Assembly: GCA_031216915.1 (NCBI GenBank)
Contig: CM062289.1
Span: forward strand, 58,408,577 to 58,472,576
Source: Pictodentalium vernedei
Taxonomy: Eukaryota > Mollusca > Scaphopoda > Dentaliida > Dentaliidae
DNA length: 64,000 nt
Reading direction: 5' to 3'
A program made the position numbers and the translations under genes. Shown here piece after piece: positions 1-9,310 of the stretch. The notes under the pieces are model-generated. The model was not told the DNA's origin. It was given only the letters and a program-made list of their open reading frames with translations, and searched no databases. Every line of letters begins with the position of its first letter. Within the stretch, counting starts at the first letter, position 1.

Positions 1-963
1 ATACTTTCTGCTCAGTCGTTGGAGGCCGAATGTTGATCCCCTGGATCTGGTGCTTCAGTTACCGGAGTCTCTTCCTCATCACCATCTCCCCTGACAGATG
101 TTCAGTGGATTATGCAGGGAGTTCCGTTGGTCTTCCCCACGTCCGATCGTGTTCTGACGGCAGTCGCCAGTGATCTCTGATGGGGTGTGAAGTTGGATCC
201 TCTTGGTCCTTCCCTTCACGGGTCATGGGACCAGGATCCAGCAGCTCTTCACGTCAACCAGAAGGAGCTTCTTGCTCTTCTTCTGAGTTTCCAGCAGTGG
301 ATTCCCCGCCTTTCAAATTGTCAGGTCCTTCTTTTGTCCGACAATTCGACAGTGGTTGTTTACATTCGGAACCATGGCAGCATGCACTATGTTCCCATGT
401 ACGAATTGGTTTGGGATCTTCTATTGCTCGCTCAGGATGTCAATGCCGGAGTGGTGGTTCGTCGCATTCCCGGTCGTCTGAACATCCTAGCCGACTCCCT
501 GTCCCGACAGGGCAGGTTCTTTTCCACTGAGTGCATGCTCCACATGGCAGTGTTCCAGTCTCTTTGCGATCTCTGGGGTCGTCCCCACATCGATCTCTTT
601 GCGACTTGTTGGAACCATCAGGTGGACACTTTCGTGTCCCCATGTCCAGATGCTCTGGCTTTCGCCGTGGATGCTCTGTTCCTCCTTTGGAACAATCATG
701 TCGGCTACGCCTTCCTGCCGGTTCCGATTCTGCCTCAGGTTCTAGCTCAGATACGAACGTGCAGTTGTCGAATCATTTCGATCGCAGCCCTGTCGCCGCA
801 GTGGGTGTGGATCAATCTGCTCCGACCTCTGTTGGCGGCAGTTCCAGCACGTCTCCCTCTATGTCGTGACCTTCTTTGCCAAGGTCGCCTGAGGAGGTAT
901 CACGTCGACCCGACTTCATTGTGCCTTCACGCATGTCTTTTGTCAGGTCCTGTCTCCTCCTAG
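1..963 (+). pseudogene. DIRS RNase H plus connecting domain, copy 1
   Basis: The frame opens in the RT/RNase H linker and is broken by TGA at 178-180, just after the first RNase H motif. The first catalytic Asp codon (GAT in copies 2 and 3) is GTC (Val) here. The later motifs remain: QKELLALLL with the catalytic Glu, LLLSDNSTVV with the third acidic residue, and ADSLSRQG with the last Asp. After that comes the conserved DIRS post-RNase H segment (PHIDLFAT, HQVDTFVSP, YAFLPVPILPQVL), ending at TAG 961-963. This copy keeps 'catggc' at about 543-549, which copy 2 has lost, so it shows the native frame. Confidence 0.85.
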
Positions 964-1240
964 CAGTTTTTTCGTGCAGCTTCCGCTCGTCTAGCGACTG
1001 GCGGTTGTATTACCAATTGTTTTTCTGCCACGAGATGCATGCATTGTCTACCTCTTGGGGCTTATACTAACTCTGTCATGTTGTAGGATGTTATGCTGGC
1101 AGCCTACTGGAGAAATGCTACTTTCGCCACTTATCTGCAACAGCTGCGGGAGCAGGCAAAGGACCTTTGTACTATGGGCCCTCTTTCTTCTGCTCAGGCT
1201 GTTGTCTATCCCAGCCATTCAGCTTCTTACAAGGTCAGTT
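964..1240 (+). pseudogene. Tyrosine recombinase C-terminal remnant, DIRS copy 1
   Basis: After the internal deletion the sequence resumes at the part matching 27915 onward of copy 2. The block that should carry HxxR is altered (CHEMHALS in place of HEVRALS). The tyrosine context AAYWRNATFATYLQQL follows at about 1096-1143. The recombinase core and its catalytic Arg are missing, so no active enzyme is encoded. Confidence 0.75.
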
Positions 1241-1437
1241 CCAGCTCTGTGCTGTTACTGCCCTTTCTGTCTGTGCGTCACACATAACCATACACCCCAT
1301 CTCTCAATGTCTTTTACTAATATTTGTGATGATATGGTTTGATAGGCCTAGGGACCTCTTCCTCTGTCCATGGTTCCAGTGCAATTGGGTTATGTGTGGG
1401 CTGGTTATGTGATTCCCTCCATCCTATTGTCTATTCA

Positions 1438-1531
1438 GCCTGTAGTAAACAATTGTAAGGTAGGTTGATAAGAAATTAAAGTTTTATAGTAAATTTCCTT
1501 TCTTATTATACCTTCCGCAATTGTTTACATG
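1438..1531 (+). repeat. DIRS internal complementary region (ICR), copy 1
   Basis: The first half reads tgtagtaaacaattgtaagg, the reverse complement of the element's left tip as seen in copies 2 and 3. The second half is the reverse complement of the right tip (about 1825-1880). This is the DIRS circle-junction arrangement. Confidence 0.8.
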
Positions 1532-1594
1532 GAGGCTTCTTATTCGGGTAAGAATCCTTCCTCCCTGCTGATCACATAACTCCTATGTTGGCGG

Positions 1595-1880
1595 ACTCAA
1601 AAGAATGATTCATTGGTGACTGCCTTGCTCACTGGTTAACAGAAGTCATGGAATTGTACTAAGAGAAGAGCGTCCCCTACTGGGTGTGTGCCGATGGCAC
1701 TCGACCACTTTTGGCTTATTTTTTCGTGGTGTTTTTGCACCACTTTTCTTTCCCAAATCTCTGGGAAAGATCAAATAGAGAGTATATTTTCCGAGTTAGG
1801 GTCTTCCACTGTAGTGCAAGCCTGTAGTAAACAATTGCAGTAGGTATAATAAGAAAGGAAATTTACTATAAAATTTAAAT
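1595..1880 (+). repeat. DIRS right inverted terminal repeat, copy 1
   Basis: Contains agagcgtcccctactgggtg and the tip tgtagtaaacaattgcag. It is homologous to 28560-28850 and 50710-50998, and inverted relative to the left repeats at 22365 and 44655. Confidence 0.8.
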
Positions 1881-1884
1881 TTTC

Positions 1885-1985
1885 AGCAGCAAATATTTCC
1901 CATAGTGCAGTTTGATATTTAACCAAATATACCTTGTTTGACAGAGCTCAGTGTGCTCTTTTCAAACAAGATATAATTGGATAAT
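1885..1985 (+). repeat. Right half of TTAA MITE family C
   Basis: Contains 'cccatagtgcagtttga' and 'cttgtttgacagagctc', the inner arm of the family C element at 4395-4606. The rest was displaced by or lost beside DIRS copy 1. Confidence 0.55.
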
Positions 1986-2118
1986 TGGTTAAATTCATTG
2001 TTAAACAAGAGAGAAACAGAAGGATTGGAAAAAATTCTGTTGCATTACCAGAGTGCTAGGAGGCCTGGAGATTGTTACACCTTATTGCTACAGTTTGACA
2101 TCCAGTGGCTTAGGAACC

Positions 2119-2143
2119 GGGGGGTGGGGGGGGGGGGGGGGGG
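2119..2143 (+). repeat. Poly-G tract
   Basis: Near-pure G run interrupted by one T and flanked by a short repeat remnant. No gene is seen between 1985 and 2335. Confidence 0.9.
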
Positions 2144-2335
2144 CGGCAGTTCCTTGATTTTGTCACTTGAGAAGTGAGGAAATGAGCTTTCTCAGTAGTT
2201 CATATTTCACAAATTTCCCCGGAACCCCACCAGCAGGGGGCAAAAAGGCTGTGCTGTCCCCTACAAGCCCCTGTTTACAAAACCCCCAAAATATTATAAG
2301 CTTCCTACACCCCTGTTCAAATCCTGTGATTTTGC

Positions 2336-2399
2336 AGTTGGTTCTAGGCAAGTCTTGGCTGCCTGCATAGGCAGCCAAGACTTGTCTAGAAACAACTGC
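2336..2399. repeat. Perfect hairpin (family I)
   Basis: Arms 'ggcaagtcttggctgcct' and 'aggcagccaagacttgtc' around a 4-base loop. The same core recurs at about 42663-42725. Confidence 0.85.
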
Positions 2400-3730
2400 C
2401 AAGGCACTTTGAATGTAACTTGCAAATATACCCTGAGCTTGCATGTTGGGGCACCTGGTTTGTTAAAGAAAAATGTGATTAAGTTGGATTTAGGCCCTTA
2501 AGGGTTAACCGAGACAAATCAATGACAGTATTTTAGCATGTTTCCAAGTTTGGACACACCTTTTACTGTCTTGAATTCTGAGTAATCTAAAGGACTTTCA
2601 GCTAGCATTGTATCTCTTTTTAATACAAGGCCTACAAAAGGTGCCTTATAATATTATTTTCAAATAATAACAATTTATTAACTAAAAATAGAATATGTTT
2701 TCATTTTTGGAACTCTATAAAAAAAACTTTCCATAATCCAACCCAATGATTTAAATGCTTCTTGAGAATAGTACTGGCTGGTTTTGGCCTTTTCATTGGG
2801 TAAAGTGTTGCTATAGATAAGATTTACACTAAGGCTTTACAGTGCACAGGGTTACTCAGTTAATAAAATATTTTTTTTAGAACCGGTGTAATAGATTTTT
2901 TTACCCCCTGCCAAGTTTTTGCCTCCCCCCCCCACCTGGATTTGTTTTCTTCTCAATTTTTTGGGGTCATATTATTTGCTCATGTGCCGAGAAAACCTTT
3001 CGTTGACCCAAAAAAAAATTTAAATTTTTTTTACATGATCAATGTCAGGTGGGGGTCAATTTTCATAGGCCACCGAAATCTTCCCCCCATTTCAATGAAG
3101 AAATTTTTTCAGTGTCGTATTATTTGCTAATTTGGCACGAAAACCTATCTTTGACAATTTTTTTTTTAAATCTCGACATGGTTAACCTTTGCTTGGTGGA
3201 GGATTATTTTGTATATGACAGGGCGGGGAGAAAAAAAATAGTTTTTTTTTCTACCCGGAGGGGGGGGGGGGGGGGGGGGGAAATAGAAATGTTTATTAAA
3301 GTCCTATATTAACCAAAGACACTAAATATGGGCAGTATATAACAAGCCTGCTGCCAAATGCCAAGAAGTTTTGATAATACAGTAATCCTTCTGACGACGT
3401 GGAATCTTCATGATGCTATCAAACTTCAGCCCCCAATTCAGCACTGTCTAAAGTTACTCAACAGGTTTTCAGGAATTCAAGACATGAGATATTTATTTCT
3501 GAGCAGGCATAACTATGCTTGAGGAGCAGGGTTCTTGGCGACAAGGATTTCCTCAAAGCAACAGTTTACTGGCTTGGCTGAGTCATAATCTATTGTCAAT
3601 GAAGCAATGGAGCAGGTGGGTGAATCAGTTTGTAAAGAGTCTATGTTTTCTTCAAAACCTCTTGCTACAAGTTTTGCCTTGACAATCAGAATTTTATCTT
3701 TCATTTTTTTAGTGAGAACCCATCAAAAGA
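2400..3730. other. Unassigned intronic or repeat DNA
   Basis: AT-rich sequence with no supported gene. It holds a C run near 2926, a 21-G run at 3260-3280 and short A/T runs. A MITE-like edge 'agggttaacc' lies near 2500. The many short open frames here have no recognisable domain. Confidence 0.6.
3260..3280 (+). repeat. Poly-G tract (21 G)
   Basis: Uninterrupted G run, one of several poly-G or poly-C tracts in the window; a possible G-quadruplex former. Confidence 0.95.
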
Positions 3731-3732
3731 TT

Positions 3733-3910
3733 TTGTAGCTGCCATATCACATCACACACAGCACAGGGTTAGTCACACTTTCTGGTTATAAAAAAATTCG
3801 TAGCTGCCATATCACATCACACACAGCATAGGGTTAGTCACACTTTCTGGTTATAAAAAAATTGGTAGCTGCCATATCACATCACACTTTGGTTAAAAAA
3901 AATTTGTAAC
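3733..3910 (+). repeat. Tandem repeat, ~70-bp unit
   Basis: Two full units and a decayed third. Each starts near 'gtagctgccatatcacatca' (3738, 3811, 3864) and ends in 'ggttataaaaaaatt'. An inverted, diverged relative lies at about 14930-15050. Confidence 0.85.
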
Positions 3911-4286
3911 AGCCATATCATACACCAATATGAGAATGTACACTCACTCACTAAGGCTGTGCATGCACAGTGCAGTGTTAGTTGCATAATGGAGATGATT
4001 TTATTTATAACCAGAAAGAAAAGTGTGACTAATTTATAACCCTGTGCATTATACAGAGTTAGTTGATAAACTAGCATGCACTGGCTGACTATAGGCATTG
4101 CACAGAATTAGTTCACAGGCTGCCATATCACACACTGCATGAAAATATAAACTCACTTAGGCTGTTAAAGTACACATGGTAAATTGATTACATAAAGTGC
4201 AAGTTTCAAGGAACTAATGGAAATACTTTTTTTTTTATTTGAAAGTGTTGTCTTCCTGTCCTGTTAGGTAAAGGATTAAACTAACA

Positions 4287-4917
4287 CAGTGAAGCCCACT
4301 TAATTGTATATCTCTTAATTGAATAACCCTGTTAATTGAATATAATTTCCCAACACAAAACCATTTACCATACCTCCAATACAAATTTGACCTCTTAACT
4401 CCCTTCACTCTGATGTCAAGATATCCAAATTTCAAGTAGCTATTTTTCCCATAATGCAACTGGGAATTTAACCAATTCAATCTTGTTTGACAGAGCTCAT
4501 TGAGCTCTGTCAAACAAGATTGAATTGGGTAAATTTCTAGTTGCATTATGGGAAAAATTTGCATCTTGAACTTTAGATATTTCGACATCAGTGTGCAGAG
4601 GGTTAATTGGATATAGGTTCAAGAGTAAAACTGTTAATTGAATAAAAAATCTTGTAACCTATCCGAGAAATTACCCTGACTCACCCCAATTTTCCTTTGA
4701 TTATAAACCTGTTTGGCCTCAGTACATCCAATACAGTCATTTAATCTATTATATCTTCTTTGACAGAGCTCATGATGCTCTGTCAAACAAGATATAATAG
4801 AATAAATGCTAAGTTTATCTCTGCAACACAGGAGAATGACACAATCCCTGTTAATTGAATACTCCTGTTAATTGAATAATTTCACAAAGTGGCTATTCAT
4901 TTAACAGGGTTCCACTG
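4287..4917 (+). mobile_element. TA-type TIR element family P, copy 1 (carries nested MITE)
   Basis: Ends are 'cagtgaagcccacttaatt' and its inverse 'acagggttccactg'. The related copies at 14490, 33195, 35445 and 61737 are flanked by TA. This end type resembles pogo-like members of Tc1/mariner. There is no coding capacity. A family C MITE (4395-4606) lies inside, and the central hairpin is at about 4740-4805. Confidence 0.8.
4395..4606. mobile_element. TTAA MITE family C nested in element P1
   Basis: Bounded by TTAA on both sides. The ends 'ttaactcccttcactctga' and 'catcagtgtgcagagggtta' are imperfect inverted repeats. The centre is a long hairpin around 'gagctcattgagctc'. Removing it with one TTAA restores the uninterrupted family P sequence 'cctcttaattggata', which dates the C insertion after P. 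Confidence 0.85.
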
Positions 4918-4938
4918 CACAGGGTTGTGGAAATGTTT

Positions 4939-5186
4939 TTAACCCTTTACTCAATGCAGACGATATCAAAATTTATTATTTTAAATATCATTTTTTATAT
5001 TTTTTCAAAACATTTCAACAAAACCATATCATGTGGCCCCTCTTTGGAATGAGCTCGATGAGCTCGTTCGAAAGAGGTGTCACATGATATGGTTTTGTGG
5101 AAATTTTTCGAAAAATAATATTTTTCAGCTGCTGAATTTGCATATTACGCGGGCGGATGCGGGCAATTCATTGGGTAAAGGGTTAA
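4939..5186. mobile_element. TTAA MITE family A, copy 1
   Basis: Starts TTAACCCTTTACTCAATGC and ends ATTGGGTAAAGGGTTAA. The TTAA target and ~15-bp TIRs fit a piggyBac-type MITE. The centre is a long palindrome containing 'gagctcgatgagctcg'. Confidence 0.85.
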
Positions 5187-5497
5187 TGTGAATTCCAAAA
5201 ATGAAAACATTTTCTATTTTCAATTAATATAGCTTGTTAAACAAAAGCATGCCATTTGTACCTCATACCCAAGATAAATACGATGATATTTGACCAGTCC
5301 ACTCACATTTAGAGGCATGCTATTTGTGTGGTTTGGTTGTGTGCCCATTTTATCACTTCTCAGAATAAAGCAAAGTATGCATTAGGCATACTGGTTATGT
5401 GATTGTGTGCCAGACAATATAAGGACTGAATAACACTGATTCACTTCTAATATGTTGTGTCTATCAATATATACATTATTTCTGTCTCCAACTTTAG

Positions 5498-5631
5498 GCA
5501 TTTGTCTCATATACTGCTGGTGAAAGGCTGTCGTGGCTAGAAACAAGATTGTTTTGTCAGGGATACGGTGGAGATCTCTGTAGCATTCACAGTACAGAAG
5601 AAAACAGTTTCATCAAGACAACTGTTCTTAA
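5498..5631 (+). CDS. C-type lectin-like protein, exon 1 in window (CTLD1, first part)
   Basis: The acceptor 'aactttag' precedes 5498 and the donor AA|GTGAGT follows 5631. Translation in phase 0 gives an internal CTLD segment with the conserved W and C of helix alpha 2 (SWLETRLFCQ) and the GGDLCSIHS turn followed by EENSFI. The exon ends in phase 2, matching 6728. The N-terminal CTLD exon with the first Cys and any signal peptide must lie upstream of the window; nothing suitable was found in 1885-5497. The product is probably a secreted or membrane carbohydrate-binding or immune lectin (family inference). With the five exons below it forms one plus-strand gene spanning more than 51 kb, its length coming from intronic transposons. 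Confidence 0.82.
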
Positions 5632-5690
5632 GTGAGTAATTATAACTTTAAAAAACCTCTTCTCACATTTTTAACTTGAGCCTTACCTGG

Positions 5691-5945
5691 TCAGGCCTGA
5701 AAATAAGCAGTCTGACATTTGCAGAATGAGGTCCCCAGAAGGTGAATTTAATGATGCTATCCCATACTGTAGGCCAATTTATCCTCTGGGTACTTCTTTC
5801 TGTTTAGTTTTGAGACCTGGATTCATATTGAGGTTTACAGAGGGTAAATTCAGTGATGCTACCCTGCTGTGCAGAGTAGCATCACTAAATTCACTTGTGG
5901 GGACCTCATTTTGCAGATGACAGTCTGCTTATTTTCTGGCTTGGA
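5691..5945. mobile_element. TIR element family J, copy 1
   Basis: Inverted ends 'aggcctgaaaataagcagtc' and 'cagtctgcttattttctggc', with subterminal 'gaggtcccc'. A hairpin lies around 'gctaccctgctgtgcagagtagc'-type sequence at 5857-5883. Other copies are at 21264 and 36098. Confidence 0.75.
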
Positions 5946-5988
5946 TGTAGATGAGGATTTCATAGAACAGGCATGTAATAAATGAATA

Positions 5989-6444
5989 CCGTATTTACTC
6001 TTTGTATTGGGACAGCTAAAAATAATTATTTTCACAGATGTCCCAATTCTTAGAAAATGGGGGAAGAACACAGCCTGGTCTTGATTTGATGCTGAATAAA
6101 GTTGTGTGTGATTCGTTTTCCATCACTGTATACGAAAATCGCCGTCCAATTTTTTTTTATATTTTCATTTTTTGCTTCCAAAACATAGCTTATGATCCCT
6201 CATTGGAACGAGCGCATTGCGCACAATCCAATGAGGGATCATAAGCTATGTTTTGGAAGCAAAAAATGAAAATTTTTAGTTACTCAAGAATTTTTTTTAT
6301 GAGTGTCGTCTGCTACTAGCGACGGGCCAACTGGAAATAAATCTCCTGAATGTCCCAAACTTTGGAGCATAAAAAAAATATAGTTTTCTGGAAAAAATGT
6401 GTGTCCCAAATCATAGAGTGTCCCAATTCATAGAGTAAATACGG
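5989..6444. mobile_element. TA-type TIR element family L, copy 1
   Basis: Ends are 'ccgtatttactctttgtatt' and the inverse 'catagagtaaatacgg', flanked by TA. Subterminal 'gtcccaatt' repeats occur on both sides. The central palindrome (6140-6275) holds 'cttatgatccctcattgg'. It is non-coding. A sister copy is at 56279-56731. Confidence 0.85.
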
Positions 6445-6727
6445 GTATAATTAAATATAAGCATGAACAAGATACATACTGCGGTAAATCGAGTTGAAGT
6501 GCTGATCATTCAGCATTGAAGTCTTAAACTGGTGTTTACTTCGAATATTTATATAAACATCCTGAAAGATGGCAACATCAGCCCTAAAGTAGACCCCACT
6601 TGTTCCTTCTACTGGCTTATTGGTAGGTCCCAAAATTATTTCAAAACCACAAGACCTGCAATATATGGATTACAAATTTGCATCACAAAACTTTTATAAG
6701 ATTTTTCTTTTCTTTCACGTTTTTCAG

Positions 6728-6777
6728 ACACTACAGAGGTGGGTTCTGGATTGGATTGAATGAAAGATCAGAAAAAG
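6728..6777 (+). CDS. C-type lectin-like protein, exon 2 (CTLD1, WIGL strand)
   Basis: The acceptor 'gtttttcag' precedes 6728. The first base completes the Lys codon left by exon 1 (phase 2). The translation HYRGGFWIGLNERSEKG contains the conserved WIGL core motif of CTLDs. The exon ends in phase 1 at 6777, followed by GCAAGT, so the donor is a GC rather than a GT. Only the GC donor keeps the frame into exon 3 (a GT at 6782 would give an early stop). Intron to next exon: 12.7 kb, filled with repeats. Confidence 0.8.
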
Positions 6778-6934
6778 GCAAGTTTTTTTTCACCTCATCT
6801 ATTACTTCTTCAGCCACAGTACTTTCATATTGGTTGTTATACCAAGTGTGTCCCATTCAAAATTACAGTTATTATTTGTGCAATCTTTTGGGTCGTACAG
6901 GTCCTTGAAAGTACTTAAACTGGTAGAGTTCTAA

Positions 6935-6985
6935 ACTGGCACATAGAACACATTGGTACTCAGGGGACGAATTATTTGCTCTTAT
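6935..6985 (+). repeat. Short match to the Penelope-hairpin right arm
   Basis: Contains 'ggcacatagaacacattgg' then 'ctcaggggacga', like the right arm and downstream flank at 60613-60660. The left arm is absent. Confidence 0.5.
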
Positions 6986-7576
6986 TTTATTTTTCTCAAG
7001 TTGTTTCATTTTAATTATTCGACTATTTAATTTACGACAAATTATGATCAAACTGTCAGAAATATGATAATATTTCTGACTATTTTCAGTTTTTTTGGTT
7101 AATTTTTTATGGGTACCAACAAACCATGTTCGAGTTTGGTCTCATTCAGATGATATTTAACCGAGTTATTGACCTTGAACTTGATTGTTATCTTCTCTTT
7201 ACAATTTCAGGGGCGGCGGAATGGGGGGGAGGGGGGTGTTGCTCGCAGCTGGGGGGCTTCAGTCGTTCCACTTTTTTTGCTGGGCATTGTTTTTTTGTAT
7301 GCATATATTTTAACACAACCAATGACTGGTAAAACAAGGGATGGATCCAGAGCCTCCCCATATTTTCGCCAGCTATGTTTCTCTCGTACTGGTTCAGTTT
7401 CGATGGATTTTGAATCATTTTTTGCAGTAAGTGGCAGCAAACGCTAAAATGTATACAGTCTGTTACAAAATCGGTTAACTGAAATATATTGTAATCTTAC
7501 AGACATACAAGTATCAAATCCACCCCTAGACAAGATAATCCACAGACAGTGTAATTGCTGTTAACATCTGATAAAA
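6986..7576. other. Unassigned intronic DNA
   Basis: AT-rich, with a short G-rich block at 7210-7255. Several overlapping short frames on both strands have no recognisable domain. Confidence 0.5.
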
Positions 7577-7647
7577 CATACAGGTGAGGTCTATTTATCA
7601 GCTTTGGTCGTTACGACCAAAGCTGATAAATAGACCTCACCTGTATG
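7577..7647. repeat. Perfect hairpin with ~34-bp arms
   Basis: 'gaggtctatttatcagcttt' folds on 'aaagctgataaatagacctc'. The loop is only a few bases (ggtcgttacgacc). No TIRs were identified around it. Confidence 0.9.
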
Positions 7648-7837
7648 CTTTACCAACATTTTTAATGGCTCTAAAAGAGTGAAATCTTTTAAATACATCT
7701 CCTGAAAAATCCTAAAATATCTGCTCAGATGCATGGAAATGGGAGTTCTGGGACCCTGGAATTTAAAAATTTTGTTCAACGGGCCAAACCATGGTCGTCC
7801 CATCATACCGACGACCATCCATTGCTTGATCCAGCCT

Positions 7838-7864
7838 CCCCCCCCCCCCCCCCCCCCCCCCCCC
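7838..7864 (+). repeat. Poly-C tract (27 C)
   Basis: Uninterrupted C run ending 'cacacac'. Confidence 0.95.
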
Positions 7865-8118
7865 ACACACTTTGAAAATTGTTCAGCCACCCCTGAATTT
7901 TCAGTGCAATACTAAGGAAACTCAAATAAATGTTCATTAAGATTGGGTTTGAAGTATGAGTACTGAGTTTGGATCCACATGTAGAAAGAAATTTTTGTTC
8001 TGAGAAATTTTTCTGTAGTTAATGAACCTTGTTGATGACCAAATTCTATCACAAAGTGTTGTCTGCTCAACTCATCCTACACTTTTCATGGGTTTTTAAC
8101 TAAACTTGATATGAAGTA

Positions 8119-8474
8119 CAGTGGAACCCTGTTAATTGAATACCCACTTTGCTAATGAAAATTATTCAATTAACAGGAGTATTCAATTAACAGGGATTGT
8201 GTCACTTTCCTGTATTCTAGAGATAAACTTAGCATTTATTCTATTATATCTTGGCCAAATGGGTCTATGAAAGGAAAACTGGGGTGAGTCAGGGTAATGT
8301 CTCGACAGGTTATAAGATTTTTTATTCAATTAACAGGAGTTTACTCTATAACCTATATTCGATTAACAGGTCAAATTTGTACTGGAGGTAGGGTAAATGG
8401 TTTTGTTTTGGGAAATTATATCCAATTGACAGGAATATACAATTAAGAGATATCCAATTAAGTGGGCTCTCCTG
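8119..8474 (-). mobile_element. TA-type element family P, copy 2 (deleted core)
   Basis: Starts TA|cagtggaaccctgttaatt and ends 'agtgggctctcctg|ta' (the expected 'ccactg' is mutated). Compared with 61737-62154, the central hairpin and its right arm are missing after 'ctattatatctt'. Confidence 0.78.
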
Positions 8475-8594
8475 TATTGATTCAACGATTTTTTCTGCAG
8501 TTCTGGCACCTGAGGCAGTGATTTTCATTTATCTTTTCTCTGTTGGCATCTCACACTTTCACCCTCATGGATAAAGTTGGGAGGGGTTTTGGAA

Positions 8595-9010
8595 ATAGGT
8601 TTTATACGCCCGTTTTGAAAAAAACGGTTGTATTATGGTATACCTCTGCCCGTCCGTCCACACGTAGTACAATACCTCAAAAATGCTTCAAGCAATTTTT
8701 GTGATTTTTTGGTGGAAAGTATTTGTTGATGGAAGGAAGCTCCCTTTCGATTTGTGTCACTGTCCAATTTGTCATTCCAGAGTTATGGGACTTTATTCAT
8801 CAAAATATAGGCAATTTTCCACAAGTCGGACAATAACTTGAAAATGCTGTGAGCAATTTTCATGATTTTTTGGTGGCAAGTATATGTTGATGGAAGGAAT
8901 CTCCCTTTCTATTTGTGTCGCCGTCCGATATGTCATTCCAGAGTCATGGGACTTTTTTCGTCAAAATATAAGCAATTTTCCAAATGAAGATTCACCTGAC
9001 AAACAATAAC
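8595..9010 (+). repeat. Tandem-core element with 5' hairpin (Helentron-like)
   Basis: Begins with 'atacgcccgttttgaaaaaa' folding on 'acggttgtattatggtata', then 'cccgtccgtcc', then two ~165-bp units, each with 'tgatggaagga' and 'gtcattccagagt'. No 3' end was recognised. Confidence 0.6.
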
Positions 9011-9310
9011 TATCATCAGTGATGATTCAAAACATGAAATATAAGCAAGTTATCTCTCAACCAACAAATGATCATGGCTCTACTATAGATTTGATATTCA
9101 CAAATGTTGACATTGTTGATGGAGGTACTCTTGAAGTTTATTATTCACACCATAAAATAATTTGGATCACATTACCATGAAATTAGGTGGGTTATAAATT
9201 TACTTTACATCCACTGTCATCAGTATCCATCTGACTGTACCTTTCATTGTTTCCACACTGTTATCCTATTTCTCTTCTGTTATTTTTGGTAATGATTATC
9301 AAATTATTTT

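Larger units (their letters stand above)
1..1884 (+). mobile_element. DIRS-like retrotransposon, copy 1 (3' part, truncated by window edge)
   Basis: Position 2 onward matches 26236 onward of the complete copy at 22358-28850. It covers RNase H, the connecting domain, a remnant of the tyrosine recombinase, the internal complementary region (1438-1531) and the right terminal repeat (about 1595-1880). About 780 bp of the recombinase gene is missing at about 960 compared with copy 2. The right end abuts a sequence matching the right half of the TTAA MITE family C, so this copy probably inserted into such a MITE. Confidence 0.88.

Noticed and set aside
3513-3704. Minus-strand frame resembling a copia-type RT phrase (KAKLVARGFEE)
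   Set aside because: KAKLVARGFEE does match the copia RT style, but only about 11 residues agree, with no flanking RT motifs; at most a tiny Ty1/copia relic.
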